Assembly (NCBI RefSeq): GCF_901827155.1
Contig: NZ_LR594659.1
Location: forward strand, 2,108,001 to 2,172,000
Source of the DNA: Variovorax sp. PBL-H6
Lineage (GTDB): Bacteria; Pseudomonadota; Gammaproteobacteria; Burkholderiales; Burkholderiaceae_C
Length of the DNA: 64,000 nucleotides
Reading direction: 5' to 3'
A program made the translations under genes and the position numbers. Positions 44,945 through 54,929 of this stretch are shown here, piece by piece (position 1 is the stretch's first letter; each line of letters begins with the position of its first letter). The notes beneath the pieces are model-generated. The model made no database searches and had not been told where the DNA came from. It saw nothing but the letters and a program-made list of their open reading frames with translations.

Positions 44945-45762
44945 GCTTTGTCCTTCGTTGCAAATGCCGATCGTTGGGGTCGCTTGAGGGGGGCCGCGGT
45001 GCGCACGGCCTTTGCGGCGGCGCGTCGGCGCCGCCCGTCGATGACGCCGCCCTCGACGAGCCGCTGCTCTCCGCGAATCAGGTGGTCGGTCGCGAGATGT
45101 CTCGCAGCGGTCGAATCATGCGCGGCGATGGCATCGAAGATGGCGCGATGCTCGCGTTGCACCGCGGTCATGAAGTCCAGCCGCCGAGCCTCGTTGCCGC
45201 GCGTGATGCGCATGCCTTCTCGCAGATACTGTTCGAGGAACCCGAGCAGCAGCCGAAACTGCGGGTTGCCGGTGGATTCGCCGATCACGCGGTGGAAGGC
45301 GAGGTCTTCGGCCACGCCGTCGTGCCCCGCGGCGACCGCATCGTCGATGTCCTTGAGGCAGCGCCGCAGCGCGGCGATCTGCGCACGCGTGGCGCGCTCG
45401 GCGGCCAGCGCCGCGATCTCGCCCTCCAGCACGCGCCGCACCTCGACCACGTGCACCACCGCCTGCACCGACCCCAGCACGGCCGGGTCGAAGGCGAGCG
45501 GCTGGTTCTGCGGCGGCGGCACGACGAACACGCCCAGGCCCTGGCGCGACTGCACCATGCCCTTGGACTTGAGCTGGTGCACCGCCTCGCGGACCACGGT
45601 GCGCGAGACCCCGTGCAGGGCCGCGAGCTGCTGCTCGGTCGGCAGCCGGTCGCCGGGCTTCAGCGCGGTCGATTCGATCTGCGCGCACAGGCGCTGCGCC
45701 AACCGGTCCGACAAGCGATCGACGATCAACTGCTGGGGCTGAGGGGGATGAGGCGCCCGCAT
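44941..45762 (-). CDS. GntR-family regulator, FadR subfamily
   Basis: A 273-residue regulator. The winged helix (residues 20-95) includes LCAQIESTALKPGDRLPTEQ, GVSRTVVREAVHQLKSKGMV, and SRQGLGVFV. The FCD effector domain spans residues 110-245 (VVEVRRVLEGEIAALAAERA; AEDLAFHRVIGESTGNPQFR with a metal His; AIAAHDSTAARHLATDHLIR). It is the first gene of the minus-strand operon with DenD and the dehydratase, and lies opposite the sugar ABC importer. This makes it the likely repressor of both directions, responding to a sugar acid. A small symmetric sequence GTTGGCAAC (45799-45807) lies in the 166-bp spacer. Confidence 0.87.
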   Translation of the reverse strand: MRAPHPPQPQQLIVDRLSDRLAQRLCAQIESTALKPGDRLPTEQQLAALHGVSRTVVREAVHQLKSKGMVQSRQGLGVFVVPPPQNQPLAFDPAVLGSVQAVVHVVEVRRVLEGEIAALAAERATRAQIAALRRCLKDIDDAVAAGHDGVAEDLAFHRVIGESTGNPQFRLLLGFLEQYLREGMRITRGNEARRLDFMTAVQREHRAIFDAIAAHDSTAARHLATDHLIRGEQRLVEGGVIDGRRRRAAAKAVRTAAPLKRPQRSAFATKDKA

Positions 45763-45928
45763 GACGGTAGTGGCAACGGTTATCGGGTCATCATACAAGT
45801 TGGCAACATGTGCCGCCTACCGGTTTGCCCTGATGCGCCGAGCCATTGCATTGCCAATACTGCGCGCTGCGACGGCGTGGGTTTCCGCGTCGGCACGCCC
45901 CCGCTTCCGAACCCTCAGGACTCAGTGC

Positions 45929-47002
<1,074 letters not shown>

Positions 47003-47043
47003 TTTCCAGGGGGCAGTTCGTTCAAATCACCAAGGAAACGGGA

Positions 47044-48372
47044 ATGACTGAATTCAATCGCCGCAGGTTTCTGGAAGGCTCCGCCGGCTTTGCCGCGGCG
47101 GCCACGCTCGGCACCGGCACCGCTGTCTTCTCCGGCGCTGCACACGGGCAGTCGCTGACCTTCAAGCCCGAGAAGGGGGCCACGCTGCGCGTGCTTCGCT
47201 GGAGCCGCTTCGTGCAGGGCGACATCGATGCGTACATGGCCAACGTGAAGAGGTTCACCGATGCAACGGGCGTGCAGGTGCGCGTGGACAACGAGACCTG
47301 GGAGGACGTACGGCCCAAGGCGGCCGTGGCGGCCAATACCGGCGCGGGGCCCGACATCATTCTCTCGACCAACGACGACGCCAACCTCTATCCCGACAAG
47401 CTGCTCGACGTCACGGACCTGGCGGAGTACCTCGGCAAGAAGTACGGCGGCTGGTACCCGGCCGCGCAGGCCTTCATGCGGCCCGATGGCAAGAAGTGGA
47501 TCGGCTTGCCGCTCGGCGCATCGGGCTCGTTGATCGTCTATCGCGAGAGCATGGTGAAGGCGGCCGGTTTCGACACCTTCCCGAAGACCACCGACGATTT
47601 CCTCAAGCTCTACAGGGCGCTCAAGGAAAAGGGCACGCCGGGCGGCATGGCGCTGGGCAACGCGACCGGCGACAGCACCTGGACCAACTGGCTGGTGTGG
47701 GCTTTCGGCGGCAAGCTGGTCGACAAGAGCAACAAGGTGGTGATCGACAGCCCCGAAACCTTGAAGGCACTCGAGTACGCCAAGGAGCTCTACGCCAACT
47801 TCATCCCGGGAACGCTCTCGTGGCTGGACCCCAACAACAACAAGGCCTTCCTCGACAGCCAGATCAGCGTGACCAACAACGGCATCTCGATCTATTACGC
47901 GGCCAAGAACTCGCAGGACCCGAAGATCAAGGAGATGGCGGCCGACATCAACCATGCGGTCTTCCCGATCGGGCCGGTGGGCGTGCCGACCGAGTCGCAC
48001 CTGTTCTTCAACCAGATGATCATGAAGTACACCAAGTACCCGCAGGCGGCGAAGGAGTTCCTGCGCTTCATGATGGAGCGCCCGCAGTTCGACGACTGGC
48101 TGCAGGGCGGCGGCGGCTATGTCGCCCAGCCCCTGGCCGATTACGAGAAGAACCCGATCTGGTCGGTCGACCCGAAGAACACGCCGTACCGCGACTCCGT
48201 GAAGAACCTGCGCCCGGCGGGCTACGACGGCAAGCTGGGCTATGCCTCGGCTGGTGCGGCGGCGGACTTCATCATTCCCAACATGGTGGCCGAGGCGGCC
48301 AGCGGTTCGAAGTCGCCGAAGGAAGCGGCCGAGCGGGCGCAAAAGCGTGCCGAACGCTACTACAAGGTCTGA
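47044..48372 (+). CDS. Extracellular solute-binding protein family 1 (carbohydrate ABC importer)
   Basis: A 442-residue periplasmic binding protein. It has a twin-arginine-like signal (NRRRFLEGSAGFAAAATLGT, cleavage after AHG), so it may be exported folded. Family 1 features: TLRVLRWSRFVQGDIDAYM, GAGPDIILSTNDDANLYPD, KWIGLPLGASGSLIVYRESM, TWTNWLVWAFGGKLVDKSNK, and the conserved C-terminal block GYDGKLGYASAGAAADFIIP. It delivers ligand to the two permeases encoded next. Ligand class: sugar, polyol or sugar acid. Confidence 0.9.
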   Translation: MTEFNRRRFLEGSAGFAAAATLGTGTAVFSGAAHGQSLTFKPEKGATLRVLRWSRFVQGDIDAYMANVKRFTDATGVQVRVDNETWEDVRPKAAVAANTGAGPDIILSTNDDANLYPDKLLDVTDLAEYLGKKYGGWYPAAQAFMRPDGKKWIGLPLGASGSLIVYRESMVKAAGFDTFPKTTDDFLKLYRALKEKGTPGGMALGNATGDSTWTNWLVWAFGGKLVDKSNKVVIDSPETLKALEYAKELYANFIPGTLSWLDPNNNKAFLDSQISVTNNGISIYYAAKNSQDPKIKEMAADINHAVFPIGPVGVPTESHLFFNQMIMKYTKYPQAAKEFLRFMMERPQFDDWLQGGGGYVAQPLADYEKNPIWSVDPKNTPYRDSVKNLRPAGYDGKLGYASAGAAADFIIPNMVAEAASGSKSPKEAAERAQKRAERYYKV

Positions 48373-48394
48373 GGCCGGCCCTGGCGCGCCCGAG

Positions 48395-49309
48395 GTGGCG
48401 CGTCCCTGGACGGCGCGGCTGGCCGACAGCCGCAACTTCCTGGGCCTGCTCTTCATGCTGCCGGCGGCGGCGCTGCTGCTGCTGTTCCTCACCTATCCGC
48501 TCGGCCTGGGCACCTGGCTCGGCTTCACCGACACCAAGGTCGGCCGTGGCGGCCAGTGGATCGGGCTGGAGAACTACGAGTATCTCTGGGGCGATTCGGT
48601 CACGCGCCTCGCGCTCTTCAACACGCTGCTCTACACGGTGGTGGCGAGCGTGTTCAAGTTCGTGCTCGGCCTCTGGCTCGCGCTGCTGCTCAACAAGAAC
48701 CTCCGCCTCAAGACCTTCTTCCGCGCCGTCATCCTGCTGCCCTACATCGTGCCGACCGCGCTCTCGGCCATCGCCTTCTGGTGGATCTACGACTCGCAGT
48801 TCTCGATCATCAGCTGGGCGCTCATGAAGATGGGGCTTATCGATCGCTACATCGACTTTCTCGGCGACCCATGGAACGCGCGCTGGTCCGTCATCGCGGC
48901 CAACGTGTGGCGCGGCATTCCGTTCGTCGCGATCACGCTGCTGGCCGGCCTGCAGACCATCTCGCCTTCCTACTACGAGGCCTCGGCGATCGACGGCGCG
49001 TCGCCGTGGCAGCAGTTCCGGTACGTCACGCTGCCGCTTCTCACCCCGATCATCGCGGTGGTGATGACCTTCTCCGTGCTCTTCACCTTCACCGACTTCC
49101 AGCTCATCTACGTGATCACGCGTGGAGGACCGCTGAACGCGACGCATCTGATGGCCACGCTCTCTTTCCAGCGCGCGATCTCGGGCGGCGCGCTGGGCGA
49201 AGGCGCAGCCATCGCGATCGCGATGGTGCCCTTCCTGCTGGCCTGCGTGCTGTTCAGCTACTTCGGCCTGCAGCGGCGCAAGTGGCAACAAGGAGGGTCC
49301 GACAAATGA
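48395..49309 (+). CDS. Carbohydrate ABC transporter permease, MalF type
   Basis: A permease of about 304 residues with six membrane segments. The first segment (LGLLFMLPAAALLLLFLTYP) starts near residue 15. The EAA loop is YYEASAIDGASPWQQFRYVT, with LPLLTPIIAVVM following. The start is unclear: GTG 48395 is the first candidate after the stop of the binding-protein gene, but has no clear ribosome binding site; a start overlapping the preceding gene is possible. Partner of the following MalG-type permease (4-bp overlap). Confidence 0.82.
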   Translation: MARPWTARLADSRNFLGLLFMLPAAALLLLFLTYPLGLGTWLGFTDTKVGRGGQWIGLENYEYLWGDSVTRLALFNTLLYTVVASVFKFVLGLWLALLLNKNLRLKTFFRAVILLPYIVPTALSAIAFWWIYDSQFSIISWALMKMGLIDRYIDFLGDPWNARWSVIAANVWRGIPFVAITLLAGLQTISPSYYEASAIDGASPWQQFRYVTLPLLTPIIAVVMTFSVLFTFTDFQLIYVITRGGPLNATHLMATLSFQRAISGGALGEGAAIAIAMVPFLLACVLFSYFGLQRRKWQQGGSDK

Positions 49310-50178
49310 GCGCCACCCAGACCGACATGGTCGGCATGAGCTACCTGGAATCGTTGCCGCGCAAGGTGGTCACCGTCTATGTCCCACTGGTGGTCTTCCT
49401 CGTCGTTCTGCTGTTCCCCTTCTATTGGATGGCAATCACGGCGGTGAAACCCGACGCCGAGCTGCTGACGCGAGAAGGCAATCCCTTCTGGGTGGTGGCG
49501 CCGACGCTCGCCCATTTCCACAAGCTGCTGTTCCAGACCGCGTACCCGCAGTGGATCTGGAACACGCTGCTGGTCTCCGTGGTGTCGACCTTCTGCTCGC
49601 TGGCCTGCTCGGTGTTCGCGGCCTATGCGATCGAGCGGCTGCGCTTCAATGGCTCGCGGCAGGTAGGCCTGGCGATCTTCCTCGCCTACCTGGTTCCACC
49701 CTCGATCCTTTTCATTCCGCTGGCCAACGTGGTGTTCAAGCTCGGACTCTTCGACACACGGCTCGCGCTGATCCTGACCTACCCGACGTTCCTGATCCCC
49801 TTCTGCACCTGGCTGCTGATGGGCTACTTCCGCTCCATCCCCTTCGAACTGGAGGAGTGCGCCCTGATCGACGGCGCGAGTCGCTGGCAGATCCTCGTGA
49901 AGATCGTGCTGCCGCTGGCCGTGCCGGGCCTGATCTCGGCCGGCATCTTCGCCTTCACCTTGTCCTGGAACGAGTTCATCTACGCGCTGACCTTCGTCTC
50001 CTCGTCGGAGATCAAGACGGTGCCGGTCGGCGTGGTGACCGAGCTTGTGCAGGGCGACGTCTACCAGTGGGGGCCGCTGATGGCCGGCGCGCTCCTGGGT
50101 TCGCTGCCCGTCGCGTTCATCTACTCCTTCTTCGTCGAGTACTACGTGTCGGGATTGACAGGATCGGTCAAGGAATGA
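49306..50178 (+). CDS. Carbohydrate ABC transporter permease, MalG type
   Basis: A 290-residue permease. Six membrane segments begin with VVTVYVPLVVFLVVLLFPFY. The EAA loop reads ELEECALIDGASRWQILVKI with VLPLAVPGLISAGIF, as in the MalG group. ATG 49306 overlaps the stop of the MalF-type gene and follows AAGGAGGG, a strong ribosome binding site. With the MalF-type partner, ATPase and binding protein it completes a functional four-gene importer, divergent from a GntR/DenD/dehydratase operon. Confidence 0.9.
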   Translation: MSATQTDMVGMSYLESLPRKVVTVYVPLVVFLVVLLFPFYWMAITAVKPDAELLTREGNPFWVVAPTLAHFHKLLFQTAYPQWIWNTLLVSVVSTFCSLACSVFAAYAIERLRFNGSRQVGLAIFLAYLVPPSILFIPLANVVFKLGLFDTRLALILTYPTFLIPFCTWLLMGYFRSIPFELEECALIDGASRWQILVKIVLPLAVPGLISAGIFAFTLSWNEFIYALTFVSSSEIKTVPVGVVTELVQGDVYQWGPLMAGALLGSLPVAFIYSFFVEYYVSGLTGSVKE

Positions 50179-50286
50179 ATCACGCTTGCGATCCGGACGG
50201 CGTACCCGCCACGAGGGCATCGGTCCGCTGAGCGACCCTGGCGCACACGGCGCCATCCCGCGGACGCCTTCGACTGCCGAGCGCCA

Positions 50287-51735
50287 TCAGAGCGCAAGAG
50301 ACATCTGCAGGCCCAGTGCCAGCAGGGCCTCGTCGTCGCCCCGTCGTGCGGCAAGCTCGATGCCTACCGGCAGCCCGTCGGGGCTGTAGCCGGCCGGAAG
50401 CGCCAGCGCCGGAAGTCCCAGTGCCGCCGCGAAGCGCGCATTGCGCGAGACGATGGCGCCGAGCGGCACGCGGGCGCCCAGATGGACGATCGAATCGTCC
50501 GGCTCGCCCCGGGCCTCCGACGCCGAAGGCGCGGTGACCGGGGTGGTCGGATAGGCGATGGCATCCAGTGCATGGCAATCCATCAGGGCCAGCCAGCGGC
50601 GGCCGAGCACGGCCAGGTACCGCGTCAGCGCCACCGCTTGCCCGGCGGCGCGGTCGTGGTCGCTATCCGCATCGGCCACATGGATGGCGCGCACGTCGCG
50701 GCTGCGGATCGCATCCACGAAGGCGTCGAACGGGATCTCGTGGCCGCGCGCCGCAAGCCATGCGCGCAGCTCGCGCCGGCGGCGCAGGCTTCCCAGCGCC
50801 ACCTGGCAATGCACGGCTTCGCTGACCAGTGCGCCGGCGTCGAACTCGACCAGCGCTACCCCCGCTGCACGAAATCGCTCGAGTGCGGCGGCGCACACCG
50901 CGTCGACAGCGGGCGCGAGCGCTTCCCACAGGCCACCGCGCGGCACGCCGATGCGCAGCGCGCCGGCATCCGGCGGCGGCCCGACCTTCTTTCCAGAGAT
51001 CACTTCGTGCAGCAGGATCAGATCGTCGACGCTTCGCGCCATCGGTCCCGCAGTGTCGAAGGCGGCGACCAGGGGCACGATGCCTTCGAGGGAATACGCC
51101 CTTGCGGGCCCGATGGAGGGCCGCAGGGCCGCAATGCCGCAGAAGGCCGCGGGCGTTCGCAGGGAACCCGAGGTGTCGGTGCCGAGCCCCGCCGGCGCGA
51201 GACCTGCAGCGATCGCGGCGGCCGTGCCGCCGCTGGAGCCGCCCGGTATGCGATCGATCGCCCGCGGGTTGCGGACCCGGCCGAACACCGGGTTGTTCGA
51301 TGTCGCGCCTGCGGCCAGTTCATGCATGTTGGCCTTGCCGAGCAGCAGGGCGCCGGCTTGTTCCAGCGCACGCCAGACAGGCGCCGGCCCAGGCGGCAAG
51401 TCGCAGCGCAGCCATGCATTGCCGGCGGAAGTCGGGAAGCCCGGCGTGTCGATGTTGTCCTTCACCACCACTGGCAGGCCCGCGAGCCTGCCGGCTGCCT
51501 CGCCCGCAGCAAGCGCGCGGTCGAGCTTGCGCGCCTGTTCGAGCAAGGCCGGCGCGGCTTGCCAGGTCATGGCGTTCAGGTTGCGGTGCGTTTCGCAGCG
51601 CTCTAGGAATTGCCGGCAGCAGCTTTCCGCGGAAAGGCTCGACCCGCCTGCGGGGATGCCGCGGCCATGGGCCGCGACGCCGTTCACCAGCGCGCGCGCC
51701 GAGTCCGGCAGGCCGGTTTCGTCAATCCCCGGCAA
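50287..51735 (-). CDS. Amidase (amidase signature family)
   Basis: A 482-residue amidase signature enzyme. The Ser-cis-Ser-Lys triad is visible: Lys92 (PVVVKDNIDT), Ser167 (IPGGSSGGTAAAI) and nucleophile Ser191 in GLGTDTSGSLRTPAAFCG. It hydrolyses an amide to acid and ammonia. Its TTG start at 51735 overlaps the 3' end of the LysR gene by 14 bp, so regulator and amidase are co-translated. Divergent from RidA and Rieske oxygenase genes, which suggests that the amidase acts in the same catabolic route or on its product. No signal peptide; cytoplasmic. Confidence 0.86.
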   Translation of the reverse strand: MPGIDETGLPDSARALVNGVAAHGRGIPAGGSSLSAESCCRQFLERCETHRNLNAMTWQAAPALLEQARKLDRALAAGEAAGRLAGLPVVVKDNIDTPGFPTSAGNAWLRCDLPPGPAPVWRALEQAGALLLGKANMHELAAGATSNNPVFGRVRNPRAIDRIPGGSSGGTAAAIAAGLAPAGLGTDTSGSLRTPAAFCGIAALRPSIGPARAYSLEGIVPLVAAFDTAGPMARSVDDLILLHEVISGKKVGPPPDAGALRIGVPRGGLWEALAPAVDAVCAAALERFRAAGVALVEFDAGALVSEAVHCQVALGSLRRRRELRAWLAARGHEIPFDAFVDAIRSRDVRAIHVADADSDHDRAAGQAVALTRYLAVLGRRWLALMDCHALDAIAYPTTPVTAPSASEARGEPDDSIVHLGARVPLGAIVSRNARFAAALGLPALALPAGYSPDGLPVGIELAARRGDDEALLALGLQMSLAL

Positions 51736-52726
51736 GGCTCAGATCTTCGACGGGCCGGCCTGGGGGCACGGCGGGCCCGCCGCTGCCGGCATCGCCCGCC
51801 ACGGCCTCGCGCTGCGCGCAGTCCAGCAGGAACTCGCGCAACGCAGCGATCTTCGGCAGCTTCGACTTCCCGACCGTGCTCACGACGAAGTAGGAGGACA
51901 TGATCGGCCTGCTCCAGTCCTTGAACGGCGCCACGAGCCGGCCGGCGCGCAGATGGTCGCGCACCAGCATGCTGCGCCCCAGCACCAGTCCGCGGCCGGC
52001 GATGGCCGCGCGCAGGATCAGCAAGGGGTCGCTGAAGCAGGGGCCGCTGTGGATGCCCGAGCTGTCGAAGCCGGCTTCCTCGAGCCAGAGCTCCCACGAC
52101 ATCCACGGCTCGTGCACCATCCGCTGCGAGGAGTTGAGCAGCGTGAAGCGCGACAGGTCCCGCAAGCCGAGGCTGCCCGCGGGCTGGTCGAGGATGGACG
52201 GGCTGCAGACCGGAAACACGCGTTCCGTCGCGAGCAGGTCCGCCTTCAGGTCCGATGCGAAGCCGGCACGGCCGAAGCGGATCGCGAGGTCGACCTCGGA
52301 GTTGGCAAGGTCGACCATCTTGTAGTCGGTGAGCACCATGACGTCGATCTCGGGCCGGTACCCGCGAAACGCCTCCAGCCGCGGCATCAGCCATTCCTGC
52401 GTGAACGAGGGCAGGGCGCTGATGACCAGGGTCTCGGCCGGCCGGGGCTGCGGACGCGGCAGCAGCGCCATGGCCGCTTCGAAGTGCTCGAAGCCGGCGA
52501 CGATGCCGGGGAGGATGGTCTGGCCCAGGCGCGTCAGCACGAGGCCGCTCGACGCCCGCTCGAACAGCAGGCCGCCGATGAACTCCTCCAGCATCTTCAC
52601 CTGGTGGCTGACGGCCGTTTGCGTCACGCAGAGTTCCTGGGCGGCACGCCCGAAGCTGCCCAGTCGTGCGGACACTTCGAAGACCTTCAGCGCCTTGAGC
52701 GGCGGGAGCTGCTTTCGTTTTCGCAT
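51722..52726 (-). CDS. LysR-family transcriptional regulator (GcvA type)
   Basis: A 334-residue LysR regulator with the GcvA-like start PPLKALKVFEVSARLGSFGR then AAQELCVTQTAVSHQVKMLE. The effector domain (residues 90-300) shows TLVISALPSFTQEWLMPRLE, VDLAIRFGRAGFA, and AIAGRGLVLGRS. GcvA-like proteins often control amino acid or amine catabolism. It lies divergent to the RidA/Rieske operon across 264 bp and is transcribed with the amidase, so it probably controls both. The C-terminus contains a Gly/Pro-rich extension. Confidence 0.88.
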   Translation of the reverse strand: MRKRKQLPPLKALKVFEVSARLGSFGRAAQELCVTQTAVSHQVKMLEEFIGGLLFERASSGLVLTRLGQTILPGIVAGFEHFEAAMALLPRPQPRPAETLVISALPSFTQEWLMPRLEAFRGYRPEIDVMVLTDYKMVDLANSEVDLAIRFGRAGFASDLKADLLATERVFPVCSPSILDQPAGSLGLRDLSRFTLLNSSQRMVHEPWMSWELWLEEAGFDSSGIHSGPCFSDPLLILRAAIAGRGLVLGRSMLVRDHLRAGRLVAPFKDWSRPIMSSYFVVSTVGKSKLPKIAALREFLLDCAQREAVAGDAGSGGPAVPPGRPVEDLSLAGD

Positions 52727-52990
52727 GAGATGGTTCGTGGTTGTGAGAGTCGAACACGGCACGGCCGCCGCATGCCCCCCGTTTTGGGGCGCCGCGGCTT
52801 CCGGAAGATAGCGCCGACTGCGCCATTGCGAAATCCGGGCCAGCCCTCGTGGACCCGCGCGAACGCAGCAGCCCCAAGTTTTCCGGGGGCCGAACCCAAG
52901 ATTTATTCGTTTGCCGCAAGCGGCCACCTGCGACGAAGATCAGTCCCCATCGGATGTCGATGCACACACACCATTCAAAAGGAAACAAGC

Positions 52991-53377
52991 ATGAGCCTCA
53001 TCAAAGTCAACCCGGCGTCCATGGGCGGCGAGCCCGGCACCTACAGCAACGGCCTGATGGCCGAGTCGCCGGCCCGCACCCTCTACATCGCCGGCCAGAT
53101 CGGCATCGACGCCAAGGGCGTGGCATCGCCGGACTTCACCGAGCAATGCCGCCAGACCTGGTCGAACATCGAGGCCATCCTGGCCGAGGCGGGCATGGGC
53201 ATCGAGAACATCGTGAAGACGACGATCTTCCTGGTCGATCGCGCCGACTATCCCGCCTTCGTCGAAGTGCGCAAGGGCGTGCTCAAGACGCACAAGCCGG
53301 CGTCCACGCTGGTCTACGTGTCCGGCCTGGTCAAGCCCGAGTGGAAGGTGGAGATCGAGGCCATCGCGGCGAAGTAG
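52991..53377 (+). CDS. RidA family (YjgF/YER057c/UK114) protein
   Basis: A 128-residue RidA-family protein. Features: PGTYSNGLMAESPARTLYIA, GQIGIDAKGVASPDFTEQCR, WSNIEAILAEAGMGIENIVK, and the C-terminal TLVYVSGLVKPEWKVEIEAI. The conserved imine-binding arginine of true RidA (PAR motif) is replaced here by KPAST, so it is likely a non-deaminase subgroup (Rid4-7-like) acting on another reactive amine or aminoacrylate-like product. It opens the + strand operon with a glyoxalase and two Rieske oxygenases. ATG 52991 follows GGAAACAAGC. Confidence 0.82.
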   Translation: MSLIKVNPASMGGEPGTYSNGLMAESPARTLYIAGQIGIDAKGVASPDFTEQCRQTWSNIEAILAEAGMGIENIVKTTIFLVDRADYPAFVEVRKGVLKTHKPASTLVYVSGLVKPEWKVEIEAIAAK

Positions 53378-53406
53378 CGCCGCCCCGGCCTGCCGCTCCC
53401 AAGCCC

Positions 53407-53856
53407 ATGGACTACGAACTGGCCCTCCACGAATCGCCCCAGCCGCGGCTCGACCTGAGCGAGCGGCCGACGCGGCTGCTGCACGTGATGCTGCGGGTGC
53501 GCAACCTGGCGCGCTCGATGGATTTCTACATCGGCGCGCTGGGGCTGCGCATGCTGCGCCGGCAGGACTACCCGAGCGGGCGCTTCACCCTCGTCTTCCT
53601 CGGCTACGGCGAGGAAGCCGCGCACACGGTGCTCGAGCTCACCCACAACTGGGACCAGGACGAGCCCTACGAGCTCGGCACCGGCTACGGCCACATCGCG
53701 CTGGCGGTGAACGATGTCTACGCCGCCTGCGGGGAGCTGGCCGAGGCCGGCGTGAAGATCACCCGGCCGCCCGGTCCGATGAAGCACAGCGACACGCTGA
53801 TGGCCTTCGTCGAGGACCCCGACGGCTACCGCATCGAACTGATCGGCTGTTCCTGA
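53407..53856 (+). CDS. Glyoxalase I-type vicinal-oxygen-chelate protein
   Basis: A 149-residue VOC protein closely resembling lactoylglutathione lyase. Motifs: RLLHVMLRVRNLARSMDFYI, LGLRMLRRQDYPSGRFTLVF, AHTVLELTHNWDQDEPYELG, YGHIALAVNDVYAACGEL, and IAFVEDPDGYRIELI-type ending (AFVEDPDGYRIELIG). Metal ligands would be His26, Glu78-like, His98-like and Glu in IELI. An N-terminal extension of ~22 residues precedes the fold. In this operon it could act on a methylglyoxal-like intermediate or on a catechol-type substrate, so the annotation as GloA is not firm. Confidence 0.83.
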   Translation: MDYELALHESPQPRLDLSERPTRLLHVMLRVRNLARSMDFYIGALGLRMLRRQDYPSGRFTLVFLGYGEEAAHTVLELTHNWDQDEPYELGTGYGHIALAVNDVYAACGELAEAGVKITRPPGPMKHSDTLMAFVEDPDGYRIELIGCS

Positions 53857-53880
53857 AACGACTGCACGCCGGACCCCACG

Positions 53881-54894
53881 ATGAACACCACGACCACGAT
53901 CTCGCCCCCGCCCGCCACGCGCGCGAGGCCCACGCCGCCGCGCGCCCTCGCGATTCCGAAGGAAGGGGACGACGGCCTGTTCCGCCAGTCCTGGTATCCG
54001 CTGTGCCTTTCCAGCGAGGTTGCCAAGGGGCAGGTGCTCGGCTGCAGCTTTCTCGACGGCAAGGTGGTCGCGTTCCGCGGCGACGACGGCGTGGTGCACG
54101 TGACCAGCGCGTACTGCCCGCACGTCGGCGCCGACCTGTCGGTGGGCAAGGTGGTCGGCAACAACCTGCGCTGTGCCTTCCACCATTGGGAATACAACGG
54201 CGAGGGCGTGTGCGAGAAGACGGGCATCGGCGATCCGCCGCCGCGCTCGGCCTGCCTCTTCGTGTTCCCGTCGCAGGAGCACTGGGGCATCGTGTGGGTC
54301 TTCAACGGCGAGGAGCCGCTGTTCGACCTGCCGGACATGGGCCACCCCGAGGACACGCTCGAGATCTGGCCCTACAAGTTCCCGCGGCCGTTCCACAGCG
54401 ACCCCTGGGTGTTCGCCGCCAACACGCCCGACATGCAGCACCTCAAGGCCGTGCACGGCGTCAAGTTCGAGCACGGCGATCCGCACGACCTGATCGAATG
54501 GGACGAATGGGGCCTGCGCTACAACGTGAAGGCGAAGCACCAGGGCGGCGTGCCGATCGACTGGACCCTGGGCCTGCGCGGCACCGGCTTCTTCTGGCGC
54601 ACCGGCACCTACGGCGATTTCTGGTGCGCCGCCGTCACCGGCTTCGGCCTGCCGTCACCCGGCATGCACCAGGTCTTCGGCGCCGCGATGGTGCTGAAGG
54701 GCGAACACGGCAAGGAACGGCTGGCGAAGATGCGCGGCATCACCGAGCGGACCATCGGCGAGGACGAGCAGATCCTCGACACCATCCACTACCGCCAGGG
54801 CACCTTCACCGTGGCCGACCGAACGCTGGCGAGATACCTGCGCATCGTGCGCGACTTTCCGCGCGCGCATCCTTCGGCCGCATTCATCCGATAG
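53881..54894 (+). CDS. Rieske non-heme iron oxygenase, alpha subunit (first copy)
   Basis: A 337-residue oxygenase. The Rieske [2Fe-2S] site is C79-x-H81 and C98-xx-H101 (CPHVGADL ... CAFHHWEY). The catalytic mononuclear iron site lies at about Asp184, His187 and His192 in NTPDMQHLKAVHG. It is shorter than phthalate/naphthalene dioxygenase alpha subunits (~450), in line with the small 3-ketosteroid or N-demethylase type groups. No reductase or ferredoxin gene is near, so electrons must come from elsewhere. Its paralogue is encoded 2.3 kb further on. Neighbouring glyoxalase, RidA and a polyamine-type ABC transporter suggest oxygenation of an N-containing substrate. Confidence 0.87.
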   Translation: MNTTTTISPPPATRARPTPPRALAIPKEGDDGLFRQSWYPLCLSSEVAKGQVLGCSFLDGKVVAFRGDDGVVHVTSAYCPHVGADLSVGKVVGNNLRCAFHHWEYNGEGVCEKTGIGDPPPRSACLFVFPSQEHWGIVWVFNGEEPLFDLPDMGHPEDTLEIWPYKFPRPFHSDPWVFAANTPDMQHLKAVHGVKFEHGDPHDLIEWDEWGLRYNVKAKHQGGVPIDWTLGLRGTGFFWRTGTYGDFWCAAVTGFGLPSPGMHQVFGAAMVLKGEHGKERLAKMRGITERTIGEDEQILDTIHYRQGTFTVADRTLARYLRIVRDFPRAHPSAAFIR

Positions 54895-54929
54895 CCGCAC
54901 CGCTTTCTCAAACCCACGGAGTGCTCCCG

